64,000 bases of DNA from Jatrophihabitans_A sp035248685. Its GTDB lineage: Bacteria; Actinomycetota; Actinomycetes; Mycobacteriales; Jatrophihabitantaceae. This document shows positions 1 through 8,572 of the stretch, in pieces (position 1 is the stretch's first letter; every line of letters starts with the position of its first letter). A program made the translations under genes and the position numbers. The stretch is taken from the NCBI GenBank assembly GCA_035248685.1, contig DATFHF010000003.1:1-64000 (forward strand), given 5' to 3'. Below the pieces are notes generated by a model. That model saw only the letters and a list, made by a program, of their open reading frames with translations. It made no database searches and was not told where the DNA came from.

Positions 1-392
1 TGGCACTGGTCGGGATGGGGCTCGCCCCGACGGTCGGCTGGATGCTGGCGGCCTCGGTGCTGGGCGGCCTCAGCAACGGCATGCTCAGCGTCGCCATCGG
101 CGCGGTGGTCGGCATCCGTAGCCCCGAGGCGGCCCGGGGCCGGGTTTCGGCAGCCGTGAACGGGCTGAGCAGGACCGGCCAGCTCGGCGCCTTGCTGCTC
201 GGCGGGCTGCTCGCCGCCATGTTGAACCCGCGCGCGGTGTTCGTGCTCGGTGGCTGCCTGGGCGTGCTGGTGGTGCTGACCATCGGCCGCTCGCTGCTAA
301 CCGTAAACGCCGCCAAGCCCGCCGGCGCAGCTGAGCTCACCGATGCCGCCGGGTTCGCCGACTTGCCGGTTCAGAAGCTGGAGAACGCCTGA
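1..392 (+). CDS. MFS transporter, C-terminal fragment
   Basis: This is the last ~130 residues of a polytopic membrane protein whose beginning lies outside the window; the frame is open from base 3. The visible part has three or four hydrophobic helices and a cytoplasmic RGRVSAAVNGLSRTGQLGA segment typical of the second half of major-facilitator drug or sugar efflux proteins. A polar tail of ~30 residues follows the last helix. Its 3' end overlaps the convergent kinase gene by 22 bp. The substrate cannot be inferred from this fragment. Confidence 0.7.
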   Translation, partial: ALVGMGLAPTVGWMLAASVLGGLSNGMLSVAIGAVVGIRSPEAARGRVSAAVNGLSRTGQLGALLLGGLLAAMLNPRAVFVLGGCLGVLVVLTIGRSLLTVNAAKPAGAAELTDAAGFADLPVQKLENA

Positions 393-1210
393 CCGACCAG
401 CTCGGCGAACAGCTCGTCCGGATCGCGGCGGTAACCCCGGCCCGCGAACCAGGTGCAGATGTTTCGACAATCCCGGTGCAGGAACTCCATACCGGCCGGA
501 TTGGACACCACGTCCACCACTTGCGGCAGGTCGATCAAGATCACCCGGCCCTGGTCCACCAGCAGGTTGAATGCCGACAGGTCACCGTGTGCCTGGCCGT
601 TGGCCGCCAGTGCCCGCATGGCAGCGGCCACCTGCTCGAAGTAGTCGGCCAGCTCGTCCGGCTCGGCCCGCAGCTGGGCCAACCGGGGCGCGGCCACCCG
701 ATCGTGACCGATGAACTCCATCAGGATCTCGTTGCCGTCGACCTGCACCGGGTAAGGCACTGGCACGCCGAGCGACCAGAGCTGGCAGAGGGCATTGAAT
801 TCGGCGCTCGCCCACTGGCCGGCCAGCACCCGAAGGCCGTACCGGCTGCGTGACTGCATGGCGCGCTGGTCGCGGCTGCGCCGGACCGTCCGGCCTTCCA
901 GGTAGCCGGCGTCCCGGTGAAAGTTGCGGTGTTCGCGGTCCCGGTAGCGCTTGGCGGCCAGCAGTGAGGACTGGTCCGGCACACCGGGCACGGCGCGCTC
1001 GATCAGAAAGACGTCGGCCTCTTTGCCGGTCTTCAGCACGCCGAGTTCGGTGTCCAGCGCAGCGTCGGAGGTGATTACCCAGGACGGCCTGGGCAGCGGG
1101 CCGTGGGCGCCCTTGATGACCTCGTTCCAGGTGGACCAGCGCTGGCCCTCGCCGGGCTCGGCTAGTTGCCGGTAATGGAAAGTCGATGATGACAGTGGAT
1201 CGGGTAACAA
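371..1210 (-). CDS. RIO-type serine/threonine protein kinase
   Basis: A 279-residue RIO-family atypical kinase. A short ATP loop (KTGKEADVF, ~60-68) precedes the probable ATP-anchoring Lys87. The catalytic loop is HGDLSAFN (208-215, Asp210) and the metal-binding loop IDLPQ (Asp227) replaces DFG, as in RIO kinases. Family members phosphorylate or act as ATPases in ribosome-related processes in archaea and eukaryotes; the bacterial role is not settled. The start is taken as TTG at 1210 because a GAGGAG Shine-Dalgarno lies 10 nt upstream and no ATG or GTG fits. It lies downstream of clpX in the same direction, 44 nt after a small ORF, and overlaps the convergent MFS gene by 22 bp. Confidence 0.85.
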   Translation of the reverse strand: MLPDPLSSSTFHYRQLAEPGEGQRWSTWNEVIKGAHGPLPRPSWVITSDAALDTELGVLKTGKEADVFLIERAVPGVPDQSSLLAAKRYRDREHRNFHRDAGYLEGRTVRRSRDQRAMQSRSRYGLRVLAGQWASAEFNALCQLWSLGVPVPYPVQVDGNEILMEFIGHDRVAAPRLAQLRAEPDELADYFEQVAAAMRALAANGQAHGDLSAFNLLVDQGRVILIDLPQVVDVVSNPAGMEFLHRDCRNICTWFAGRGYRRDPDELFAELVGQAFSSF

Positions 1211-1254
1211 AGCTGGTTGGCTCCTCGAATGGGCGAGGCAGCCGAACAGCTGAG

Positions 1255-1311
1255 CTAGCGGGCCACCTCGAAGGGCAGGGACGCGGAACGTCCCAGGACA
1301 CTGGTTGACAT
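1255..1311 (-). CDS. Candidate 18-residue leader peptide ahead of the RIO kinase
   Basis: A short ORF with an ATG start reads MSTSVLGRSASLPFEVAR and stops at TAG. It is preceded by AAGGGAGG, a near-ideal Shine-Dalgarno, 7 nt before the ATG, which is much stronger than most sites in this window. The stop is 44 nt before the kinase start. It may be a translated leader or a small protein. I do not recognise the peptide, and translation is inferred only from the ribosome binding site. Confidence 0.45.
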   Translation of the reverse strand: MSTSVLGRSASLPFEVAR

Positions 1312-1409
1312 TTCGACGCCTCCCTTGCGGTGGTGGCGGGCAGGCACCCGCGAGTTAGGAGATGAGTGACCGACAGCATGGCGCACCGGCCGCCCGGCAC
1401 GCAAACGAA

Positions 1410-2690
1410 TTAGGCGGACTTCTCCTGCGGCGGCTCGATAGCGGTCCGCGGCACCAGCGTGGGATACACGTGCTCCAGCACGGTCTCGGCCGTGATGACC
1501 ACCTTGGCCACGTCCTCCCGGGACGGGACCTCGTACATCACCGACAGCAGCACCTCTTCCATGATCGCCCGCAAGCCGCGGGCGCCGGTGCCGCGTTTGA
1601 CGGCCTGGTCGGCGATGGCCTCCAGCGCGTCCGGGGCGAACTCCAGTTCCACGCCGTCCAACTCGAATAGCCGGTGATACTGCTTCACCAGCGCGTTCTT
1701 CGGCTCGGTGAGGATCTCGATCAGTGCGGTGCGGTCCAGCGGACGGACCGTGGTGATCACCGGCAGTCGGCCGATGAACTCCGGAATGAGCCCGAACTTC
1801 ATCAGGTCCTCGGGCATCACGTCCGCGAAGCCGTCCTTGGTCTCCAGCTCGAACTTGGTCTTCAGCTCGGCACCGAAGCCCAGACCCTTCTTGCCCACCC
1901 GGCCTTCGATGATCTTGTCCAGGCCGGCGAAGGCACCACCGACGATGAACAGCACGTTGGTGGTGTCGATCTGGATGAATTCCTGGTGCGGGTGCTTGCG
2001 CCCGCCCTGCGGGGGAACGGCGGCGGAGGTGCCCTCCAGGATCTTCAACAACGCCTGCTGCACGCCCTCGCCGGAAACGTCCCGGGTGATCGACGGGTTT
2101 TCTGACTTGCGGGCGATCTTGTCGACCTCGTCGATGTAGATGATGCCGGTCTCGGCCCGCTTGACGTCGTAGTCGGCGGCCTGGATCAGCTTGAGCAGGA
2201 TGTTCTCCACGTCCTCGCCCACATAGCCGGCCTCGGTCAGCGCGGTGGCGTCGGCGATGGCGAACGGAACGTTCAACATCCGCGCCAGCGTCTGGGCCAG
2301 CAGCGTCTTGCCGGAGCCGGTCGGGCCGAGCAGCAGGATGTTGGACTTGGCCAACTCGACGTTGGACTCCGACCGCTTGCCGGTGTTCTCACCGCCGGCC
2401 TGCACCCGCTTGTAGTGGTTGTAGACCGCCACCGCGAGGGTGCGCTTGGCCTGGTCTTGGCCGACCACGTAGGAATTCAGGAACTGGCAGATCTCACTGG
2501 GTTTGGGCAGCTCATCGAAACTGAAGTCGGTACTGTCGGAAAGTTCCTCTTCGATAATTTCGTTGCAAAGATCGATGCATTCATCGCAAATGTAGACGCC
2601 AGGGCCGGCGATCAGCTTTTTCACCTGCTTCTGGCTCTTTCCGCAGAAAGAGCACTTGAGCAGGTCGCCTCCGTCACCTACACGTGCCAC
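1410..2690 (-). CDS. clpX: ATP-dependent Clp protease ATP-binding subunit ClpX
   Basis: A 426-residue AAA+ unfoldase that recognises substrates and threads them into the ClpP1P2 chamber in the cytoplasm. The N-terminal zinc-binding domain has Cys13, Cys16, Cys35 and Cys38. Walker A is GPTGSGKT (122-129) and Walker B ends in IDE (186-188). A GLGFGA loop is the expected ClpP-docking loop. Length and domain order are normal. The start is GTG at 2690. It lies downstream of clpP2 in the same orientation after a ~200-bp gap, so it may have its own promoter. Confidence 0.98.
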   Translation of the reverse strand: MARVGDGGDLLKCSFCGKSQKQVKKLIAGPGVYICDECIDLCNEIIEEELSDSTDFSFDELPKPSEICQFLNSYVVGQDQAKRTLAVAVYNHYKRVQAGGENTGKRSESNVELAKSNILLLGPTGSGKTLLAQTLARMLNVPFAIADATALTEAGYVGEDVENILLKLIQAADYDVKRAETGIIYIDEVDKIARKSENPSITRDVSGEGVQQALLKILEGTSAAVPPQGGRKHPHQEFIQIDTTNVLFIVGGAFAGLDKIIEGRVGKKGLGFGAELKTKFELETKDGFADVMPEDLMKFGLIPEFIGRLPVITTVRPLDRTALIEILTEPKNALVKQYHRLFELDGVELEFAPDALEAIADQAVKRGTGARGLRAIMEEVLLSVMYEVPSREDVAKVVITAETVLEHVYPTLVPRTAIEPPQEKSA

Positions 2691-2893
2691 CGATACATCC
2701 CCTTACTACCCGCCCGTTTTACCTTGTCGAGTGGCGGCCCGATCCAGGAGGCTGCCGGTGGAGCTGTCAGCTACTACATCATCTTCGTCCGGACGCCGCT
2801 CACTGAAAACGGCTGAGCGAATCAGCGTCGTCGTAAAACGCTACCTCCTGGCGGCCGAGAAGTCGCACGTTTAGTCGCGTGTCCCCAGCCAGA

Positions 2894-3538
2894 TCAGTCG
2901 CTGCTCAGTTTCCGGGTCGAGATCACCGCGTCGACGATGCCGTAGTCCTTGGCTTGGACGGCCGTCAGGATCCGATCCCGCTCGATGTCGAGCTTGACCT
3001 GTTCCACCGTTTGACCGGTGTGTCGGGCCAGAATCTCTTCGAGCTGGATACGCATCCGCATGATCTCGTTGGCCTGGATCTCCAGGTCGGTGACCTGGCC
3101 CTGGCCCTCACCGGACGGCTGGTGGATCAGCACCCGGGCGTGTTCGAGAGCGAACCGCTTGCCCTGGGTGCCCGCGGCGAGCAGTACCGCGGCGGCGGAC
3201 GCGGCCTGACCCATGCAGTAGGTCTGGATCTCGGGCCGGACGAAGCTCATGGTGTCGTAGATCGCGGTGAGCGCGGTGAACGATCCGCCCGGGGAGTTGA
3301 TGTAGATCAGGATGTCCCGGTCCGGGTCGGTCGACTCCAGGCAGAGCAGCTGGGCGATGACGTCGTTGGCCACCACGTCGTCGATCGGGGCGCCGAGGAA
3401 GATGATCCGCTCCTCGAACAGCTTGTTGTACGGGTTGGACTCCTTCATCCCGTAATTGGTGCGCTCGATGAAGGACGGCAGGACGTACCGGCTGGACGGC
3501 ATCCGTGCGGCGCCGGTAGGTGTGCTGAGCTCGCTCAT
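2894..3538 (-). CDS. clpP2: ATP-dependent Clp protease proteolytic subunit ClpP2
   Basis: A 214-residue serine protease of the ClpP family. The catalytic triad is Ser114 (GQAASAAA), His139 (IHQPS) and Asp188 (IERDR). It has the ~20-residue N-terminal extension commonly processed in actinobacterial ClpP2. It follows clpP1 by 16 bp, so the two are almost certainly one transcript; in actinobacteria ClpP1 and ClpP2 form a mixed tetradecamer that works with ClpX or ClpC1. All catalytic residues are present. Confidence 0.97.
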   Translation of the reverse strand: MSELSTPTGAARMPSSRYVLPSFIERTNYGMKESNPYNKLFEERIIFLGAPIDDVVANDVIAQLLCLESTDPDRDILIYINSPGGSFTALTAIYDTMSFVRPEIQTYCMGQAASAAAVLLAAGTQGKRFALEHARVLIHQPSGEGQGQVTDLEIQANEIMRMRIQLEEILARHTGQTVEQVKLDIERDRILTAVQAKDYGIVDAVISTRKLSSD

Positions 3539-3554
3539 GGGTTGCTGTCTCTCC

Positions 3555-4241
3555 TTATTCCGGCGCCGGCGCCGAGCCGTTGCTCATCTGGCCCACTCGG
3601 CTGACCACGTGGTCGACGAATCCATACTCGAGTGCCTGCTTGGCGGTGAACCACCGGTCCCGCTCGGAGTCGGCCCGGATCTGCTCGGCGGTCTGGCCGG
3701 TGTGCTCGGCGATGAGCTCGGCCATCTCGGCCTTCGTGAGCTTGAACTGCTCGGCCTGGATCGCGATGTCGGAGGCGGTGCCGCCGATACCGGCCGACGG
3801 CTGGTGCATCATGATCCGCGCGTGCGGCAGTGCGTACCGCTTGCCGCGCTGGCCGGCCGAGAGCAGGAACTGCCCCATCGAGGCGGCCATCCCCAGCGCA
3901 TAGGTGGCGACGTCGCATTCGACGAACTGCATGGTGTCGTAAATGGCCATGCCCGCGGTGACCGAGCCGCCGGGTGAGTTGATGTAGAGGTTGATGTCAC
4001 GGCTGGAGTCCTCGGCCGACAGCAGCAGCAGCTGCGCGCAGAGCCGGTTGGCGATGTCGTCGTCGACCACCTGGCCGAGGAAGATGATCCGGTCCCGCAG
4101 CAGCCGGTCATAGATCGAGTCGTTGAGGTTCATGCCGGCGCCCGGGCTGCGCGCCTCGATGATCCGGATCGGCTCCGGACGGCTGGCGACGGTCGGGCTG
4201 AAGCCCACCTCGGGTGCCCGGCGGGCGTGGTTAGGGCTCAC
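3555..4241 (-). CDS. clpP1: ATP-dependent Clp protease proteolytic subunit ClpP1
   Basis: With a GTG start at 4241 the protein has 228 residues. Catalytic residues are Ser121 (GMAASMG), His146 (MMHQPS) and Asp195 (SERDR). The start was chosen because GGAAGGA lies 7 nt upstream. An internal ATG at 4133 would give a 192-residue protein beginning MNLNDSIYDRLL but has no evident ribosome site, and longer upstream starts lack one. The extra ~36 N-terminal residues would be a propeptide of the kind seen in other actinobacterial ClpP1. It is first in the clpP1-clpP2 unit; a hairpin and a ClgR-box-like palindrome lie upstream. Confidence 0.95.
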   Translation of the reverse strand: MSPNHARRAPEVGFSPTVASRPEPIRIIEARSPGAGMNLNDSIYDRLLRDRIIFLGQVVDDDIANRLCAQLLLLSAEDSSRDINLYINSPGGSVTAGMAIYDTMQFVECDVATYALGMAASMGQFLLSAGQRGKRYALPHARIMMHQPSAGIGGTASDIAIQAEQFKLTKAEMAELIAEHTGQTAEQIRADSERDRWFTAKQALEYGFVDHVVSRVGQMSNGSAPAPE

Positions 4242-4296
4242 TGGCCTGTCCTTCCTGGGATCTGCTGCGTCGGCTGATATCGACCCTAACGGCACC

Positions 4297-4324
4297 GGCG
4301 GGCCTGGAGGTCTCCAGACCCGCC
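4297..4324. terminator. Strong hairpin between tig and clpP1
   Basis: Two 13-nt arms (4297-4309 and 4312-4324) pair with one mismatch, around CTGGAG/CTCCAG and GGCGGG/CCCGCC. There is no clear T-run. It could terminate tig transcription or be a structure in the clpP1 leader. Confidence 0.5.
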
Positions 4325-4329
4325 GCGTT

Positions 4330-4340
4330 CGCTCAGGGCG
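4330..4340. promoter_or_regulatory. Candidate ClgR operator upstream of clpP1P2
   Basis: CGCTCAGGGCG matches the palindromic core CGCYNANRGCG described for ClgR, the activator of clpP1P2 and clpC in corynebacteria and streptomycetes. It lies 89 nt upstream of the clpP1 start. The flanking consensus positions are only partly matched. No clgR gene is in the window. Confidence 0.45.
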
Positions 4341-4393
4341 TGAAAGGCGTACCGGCTTGCTCGGTGCCGGCGCTCGAGGGAGCCGAATACCGG

Positions 4394-5782
4394 CTATTCG
4401 GCCGTGACGGCCTGCTCGACCGGAGCTGCTTCGTCCTCGATGTCGTCGAGCTCGGCCTGAGCCTCCGGCGTGGATAGCGCCGACAGGTCCACCGGGTTGC
4501 CCGAGGCGTCGGTGACGTTGGCCGACTCGAGCACGGTGGCGAGTGCCTTGTTTCGCCGGACGTCGGCGACCAGGGCCGCGATGTTGCCAGCCTGCACGAT
4601 CTGGTCGGCGAACTCCTGCGGCGCCATGCCGTAGCGCTGGGCCTGCCGGACGATGTAGGAGGTCAGCTCCGCGTCGTCCACCGAGACCGCTTCGGCATCG
4701 GCGATGGAGTCGAGGATGAACTGCGTCTTCACCGATTTCTCGGCGGCCTCCCGCAGCTCGGCGGTGAACTCGTCCTTGGACTTGCCTTCGGCCTGAAGGT
4801 AACGCTCGAACGCGGCGTCGTCGTGGCCGAGCTGATGGACCACGTCATGCTCGCGCCACTCGATCTCGGCCTGCACCGAGGATTCCGGCAGCGGCACCTC
4901 GGTCCGCTCGAGCAGCAGTTCCAGCACCTTGTCGCGGGCATCGGCGCCCTGGCCGAGCACCTTGACCCGGTCCAGCCTGGTGCGCAGGTCCTGGCGCAGC
5001 TCCTCGACGGTGTCGAACTCGGAGGCGAGCTGGGCGAATTCATCGTCCGGCTCGGGCAGCTCACGCTCCTTGACCGAGTTGACCAGCACCGAGATCTGGG
5101 CCTGCCGGCCGGCCTGCGCGCCGTAGCCGAGTTCGGAGGAGAACTGCGCGCTGTCACCGGCGGACTTGCCGACCAGCACGTCGTCCAGGCCGTCGATCAG
5201 GTTGCCGGAGCCGACTTCGTAGGACAGCCCCTGGGCCGTACCGCCCTCCACCTCGACGTCGTCGATGGTCGCGGTGAGGTCCAGCGAGACGAAGTCACCG
5301 GTCCGCACCGGTCGTTCGACGCCCTTGAGGGTGCCGAACCGGGCCCGCAGCGCATCGAACTGTTCGGCGATCTCGTCGTCGGTGACGACCGCGTCGTCGA
5401 CGGTGACCGCGAGGCCCTGATAGACCGGGATGGTGATCTCCGGACGGACGTCCACCTCAGCGGTGAAGGCCAGGTGGTCGTTGTCCTCCAGTTGGGTGAC
5501 CTCGATCTCGGGCTGGCCGAGCGCCTTCACCCCGGTGTCTCGAACCGCGTCCGAATAGGCTTTCGGCAGCGCCTTGTTGATGGCCTCCTGCAACACCGCG
5601 GCCCGACCGATCCGCTGGTCGATGATCCGGGCCGGCACCTTGCCCGGACGGAAACCGGGGACCTTCACCTGCGAGGCGATCGACTTGTACGCCTCGTCGA
5701 GGCTGGCCTTCAGCTCATTGAAGGGGACTTCGACGGCCAGCTTCACGCGGGTCGGGCTCAGCGTTTCGACACTGCTCTTCAC
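4394..5782 (-). CDS. tig: Trigger factor (ribosome-associated chaperone and prolyl isomerase)
   Basis: A 462-residue three-domain trigger factor that binds the ribosome exit tunnel and shields nascent chains. The N-terminal ribosome-binding domain carries the signature GFRPGKVP (43-50). The middle FKBP-like domain (~150-245) contains the GDFVSLDLTATIDD and YEVGSGNLIDGLDD segments, and the long helical C-terminal domain fills the rest. An acidic tail of ~35 residues is usual in actinobacteria. It lies just upstream of clpP1P2 in the same direction, the common tig-clp arrangement, separated by a strong hairpin. Confidence 0.97.
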   Translation of the reverse strand: MKSSVETLSPTRVKLAVEVPFNELKASLDEAYKSIASQVKVPGFRPGKVPARIIDQRIGRAAVLQEAINKALPKAYSDAVRDTGVKALGQPEIEVTQLEDNDHLAFTAEVDVRPEITIPVYQGLAVTVDDAVVTDDEIAEQFDALRARFGTLKGVERPVRTGDFVSLDLTATIDDVEVEGGTAQGLSYEVGSGNLIDGLDDVLVGKSAGDSAQFSSELGYGAQAGRQAQISVLVNSVKERELPEPDDEFAQLASEFDTVEELRQDLRTRLDRVKVLGQGADARDKVLELLLERTEVPLPESSVQAEIEWREHDVVHQLGHDDAAFERYLQAEGKSKDEFTAELREAAEKSVKTQFILDSIADAEAVSVDDAELTSYIVRQAQRYGMAPQEFADQIVQAGNIAALVADVRRNKALATVLESANVTDASGNPVDLSALSTPEAQAELDDIEDEAAPVEQAVTAE

Positions 5783-5842
5783 GGTCTGCTCGTGCTCCTC
5801 AAGCTGTGCATGCCAGTGCTGGATGCGACGGATTCGTGCTCG

Positions 5843-5916
5843 TCGGGGTGACAGGATTTGAACCTGCGACCCTCCGCTCCCAAAGCGGATGCGCTACCAA
5901 GCTGCGCTACACCCCG
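5843..5916 (-). tRNA. tRNA-Pro (anticodon TGG)
   Basis: A 74-nt cloverleaf on the minus strand. The acceptor CGGGGTG pairs with CACCCCG, followed by discriminator A. The anticodon loop is TTTGGGA with a CCGC/GCGG stem, and the T-loop is GTTCAAATC. CCA is not encoded. It lies 60 bp upstream of tig in the same direction. Confidence 0.96.
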
Positions 5917-6056
5917 ATAGGTGTTCGCCCAGCTTGCGGACGAGACACGTACCGATCGGCCAGTCTACGGGGGTGCGTCGGGACCTCGTGCGCACGCTAG
6001 GCTGGCACCGCAACCAGCAGTGCGCCGACAGTAGATGTGGGCGATATGCCGGAAAT

Positions 6057-6130
6057 GCGGGCGTAGCTCAATGGTAGAGTCTCAGTCTTCCAAACTGATT
6101 ACGCGGGTTCGATTCCCGTCGCCCGCTCCA
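6057..6130 (+). tRNA. tRNA-Gly (anticodon TCC)
   Basis: The acceptor GCGGGCG pairs with CGCCCGC, with discriminator T at 6127. The anticodon stem TCAGT/ACTGA encloses CTTCCAA, so the anticodon is TCC. The T-arm has GGTTCGATTCC. The 3' CCA is encoded (6128-6130), unlike the other two tRNA genes here. Confidence 0.96.
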
Positions 6131-6150
6131 GTAGGTCGTTTCCGACCTGC
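6131..6150 (+). terminator. Hairpin after tRNA-Gly
   Basis: AGGTCG, a TTTC loop and CGACCT form a short stem-loop directly after the encoded CCA of tRNA-Gly, as expected for an intrinsic terminator in GC-rich DNA. It also lies just beyond the stop of the convergent permease gene. Confidence 0.5.
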
Positions 6151-6158
6151 TTGCGCCG

Positions 6159-8495
6159 CTAGGTAGACACGAGTTCGTATATCGGGTTCGCGATGGCGAG
6201 GTGGCCGCGGTATTCGCCGACTCGGCCGGTTGCCCGGATGACGGCGCCGCACCGCAGGCCCGGAATCTGAGTGCGTCCCATGAAGAGCAATCGCACGCCG
6301 CCGGTCTCGTCGAAGATCTGCACTTCGAGCGAGCGGCCCATCGAGGTACCGAGTTGGACTGTTTTGATGCGGCCTTCGACGGTGACCTTCTCCCGCCACG
6401 CGGCGTCGCCGATCGCGACTATGCCGTTCTCCCGATGCCGGGGCGGGCTGGGTAGCGGCTGGAGTTCGGGCCGGCCGGCCAGTGCCGGACGGTGCGCGGC
6501 TTCGAGTTGTCGCTGCTCGATGCGTTCGATGGCGGCTGTTTCCAGGGTGGTATCGAACGGGACGATCGTCGCCGCGACGTGCGGTATCCGGCTGACGGTC
6601 TCGGCGATCCGATCCGCGGTGCGGTCGTGCAGGAGCCGCTGGGAAAGTCGGTGGAAGGTGCGCCTGGGCAGTAGCACGGTGACCTCGGCCCGATCATGGA
6701 TGACGGTGTCGAGGGCGACTTTGCTGATGGTGCGTTCGAGCCGGCGGTCGGGGGCCTCGACGGTCTCGAGTGGGTACCGCTCGTTGAGTCCGCGGTCGAT
6801 CCATTCGTGTTGAAGGTGCGCCGCGGCGGCATCGTCGACGACGACATGGACGACGCGGAGGTCGGTCGGACGGATGCTGCCGGCGTAGCGCAGCGCACGG
6901 AGCACCGCTAGGTCGAGGCGATCTACCAGAACGAGGATCGTGTGCCGCCCATAATGCGGCGCTTCCGGATGGGTTGTGTGGTCGGGACCGGTCCTGGCGA
7001 TGACATCCAGCGAGCGCGCCTCGTCGTGGTACTGGCGATTGAGCCGCATGAGCACCAGCCACAGCAGCGGGAACAGGACGACCACGAGCCACGCCCCCTC
7101 GCGGAACTTCACCACCGCGAAGATGAGCACGACGACGGCAGAGACGACACCGCTGGTGGCGTTGACGGCGAGTTTGTGCTGCCAACCCGGCACCCGGTGG
7201 GTGTGGTGGTACCTCGCCATGCCGAGGCCGGCCATCGTGAAGCCGGTGAATACGCCGATCGCGTAGAACGGGATCAGGCTGTCCACCTGCGCGCCGACGC
7301 CGATTAGCAGCGCAACCGCGAGCGTGGTGAGCACCATGATGCCGGTGCTGAAGGCGAGCCGGTGACCACGCCTGGTCAGCTGGCGGGGCAGGAAGGAGTC
7401 CTCCGCGATGAAGCTGGCTAGGAACGGGAATCCGGTGAACGGGGTGTTCGCGCCGGTAATCAGGATGAGCGCGGTGGCCAGTTGCACGGCAATGAAGCCG
7501 AGGTGACCGAACCATGAGTTTCCCATAGCGGTTTGGGCGACCTGGCTGATCACCGTCGGCGTACCGCTTTGAAACGGCGTGGCGTGGGTTTGCCAGGCCA
7601 GGAAGGAGACGCCGAGGACGAGGCAGCCGAGCAGAATGCTCATCACGCTCAGGGTGGTGCGCGCATTGCGCCCCTCCGGTGGCTTGAAGGCACTGACGCC
7701 GTTGGAGATCGCCTCGAGACCGGTCAGAGACGCCCCACCGTTGGCGAATGCCTTGAGCAGCACGAAGATCGCCATCGCGGAGAAGATTGCGTGACCCTGG
7801 TCGTGAACCGCGATGAGTTGCTCGGCCTGGGCAGCCGAGTAGGTCTCATGCGGGAGGTCTCCGATCACTTCGCGGATCAGCCCGATGATCACGACGAGGC
7901 CGGCCGCGGCGACGAAGAAGTACGTCGGGAACGCGAACGCCCGGCCTGCTTCGCGTACGCCGCGCAAGTTGCCGTAGGCGAGGATCAGCACCACGCCGAC
8001 AGTTATCGCGGTCATCAGCGATCGGCTGGGCTGAATATGCGGGTCTATCGAGACGATCGCCGCGACGCCGGCCGCCGACTGCACCGCCACCGTCACGACG
8101 TAGTCGATCAACAGCGCCACCGACGCGATCTGGGCGACCTTCGGCCCGAAATTCTCCCGGGCGACCACGTACGACCCACCGGCGCGGGTGTAGATCATGA
8201 CAACTTCGCGGTAGGACAGCGTGGTCAGTACCAACAAGGCCAGCACGACCGCCGTCAGCGGCATGAGCAGGTGGAAACCGGCCAGCCCGAAGATCGGCAG
8301 CAGAACGAGCAGCATCTCCTCCGAGCCATAGGCCGACGACGAGATGCAATCGCTGGACAGCACCCCCAGCGCTGCCTTCTTCGATAGCTTTTCCTCCAGC
8401 ATCGCCGAATTGACCAGCGGCTTGCCGAGCAGCACTCGCTTGGCACGGTAGCCGAACGTTTCCGGCAGGTCCGCCTCATCGACCACGGTGCTCAC
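6159..8495 (-). CDS. KimA-like APC-superfamily potassium permease fused to a C-terminal OB-fold
   Basis: A 778-residue protein. Residues ~35-500 form a 12-helix APC-type permease with the conserved start KKAALGVLSSDCISSSAYGS, close to the YdaO/KimA group of potassium importers. A cytosolic domain follows (~500-690). Residues ~701-778 (from REKVTVEGRIKTVQLG to the end) read as a small OB-fold with alternating beta strands. From memory, in M. tuberculosis a similar permease (Rv2690c) and a free OB-fold protein (Rv2694c) are near neighbours with the Trk potassium proteins CeoB/CeoC, so this fusion fits a potassium role. A KdpD/KdpE-like system is transcribed divergently 77 bp away, suggesting joint regulation. 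The start is GTG. Substrate is inferred. Confidence 0.8.
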   Translation of the reverse strand: MSTVVDEADLPETFGYRAKRVLLGKPLVNSAMLEEKLSKKAALGVLSSDCISSSAYGSEEMLLVLLPIFGLAGFHLLMPLTAVVLALLVLTTLSYREVVMIYTRAGGSYVVARENFGPKVAQIASVALLIDYVVTVAVQSAAGVAAIVSIDPHIQPSRSLMTAITVGVVLILAYGNLRGVREAGRAFAFPTYFFVAAAGLVVIIGLIREVIGDLPHETYSAAQAEQLIAVHDQGHAIFSAMAIFVLLKAFANGGASLTGLEAISNGVSAFKPPEGRNARTTLSVMSILLGCLVLGVSFLAWQTHATPFQSGTPTVISQVAQTAMGNSWFGHLGFIAVQLATALILITGANTPFTGFPFLASFIAEDSFLPRQLTRRGHRLAFSTGIMVLTTLAVALLIGVGAQVDSLIPFYAIGVFTGFTMAGLGMARYHHTHRVPGWQHKLAVNATSGVVSAVVVLIFAVVKFREGAWLVVVLFPLLWLVLMRLNRQYHDEARSLDVIARTGPDHTTHPEAPHYGRHTILVLVDRLDLAVLRALRYAGSIRPTDLRVVHVVVDDAAAAHLQHEWIDRGLNERYPLETVEAPDRRLERTISKVALDTVIHDRAEVTVLLPRRTFHRLSQRLLHDRTADRIAETVSRIPHVAATIVPFDTTLETAAIERIEQRQLEAAHRPALAGRPELQPLPSPPRHRENGIVAIGDAAWREKVTVEGRIKTVQLGTSMGRSLEVQIFDETGGVRLLFMGRTQIPGLRCGAVIRATGRVGEYRGHLAIANPIYELVST

Positions 8496-8572
8496 ACCTT
8501 GGACGCTAGGCAGCCGGGTAGCCGCCAGCTATCGTCCTCACGGATCGCTCACGGCGGTGTCGGCTAGCCCAC

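Noticed and set aside
8496..8572. A c-di-AMP (ydaO-type) riboswitch before the KimA-like gene
   Set aside because: The leader is too short and no conserved ydaO core is visible.
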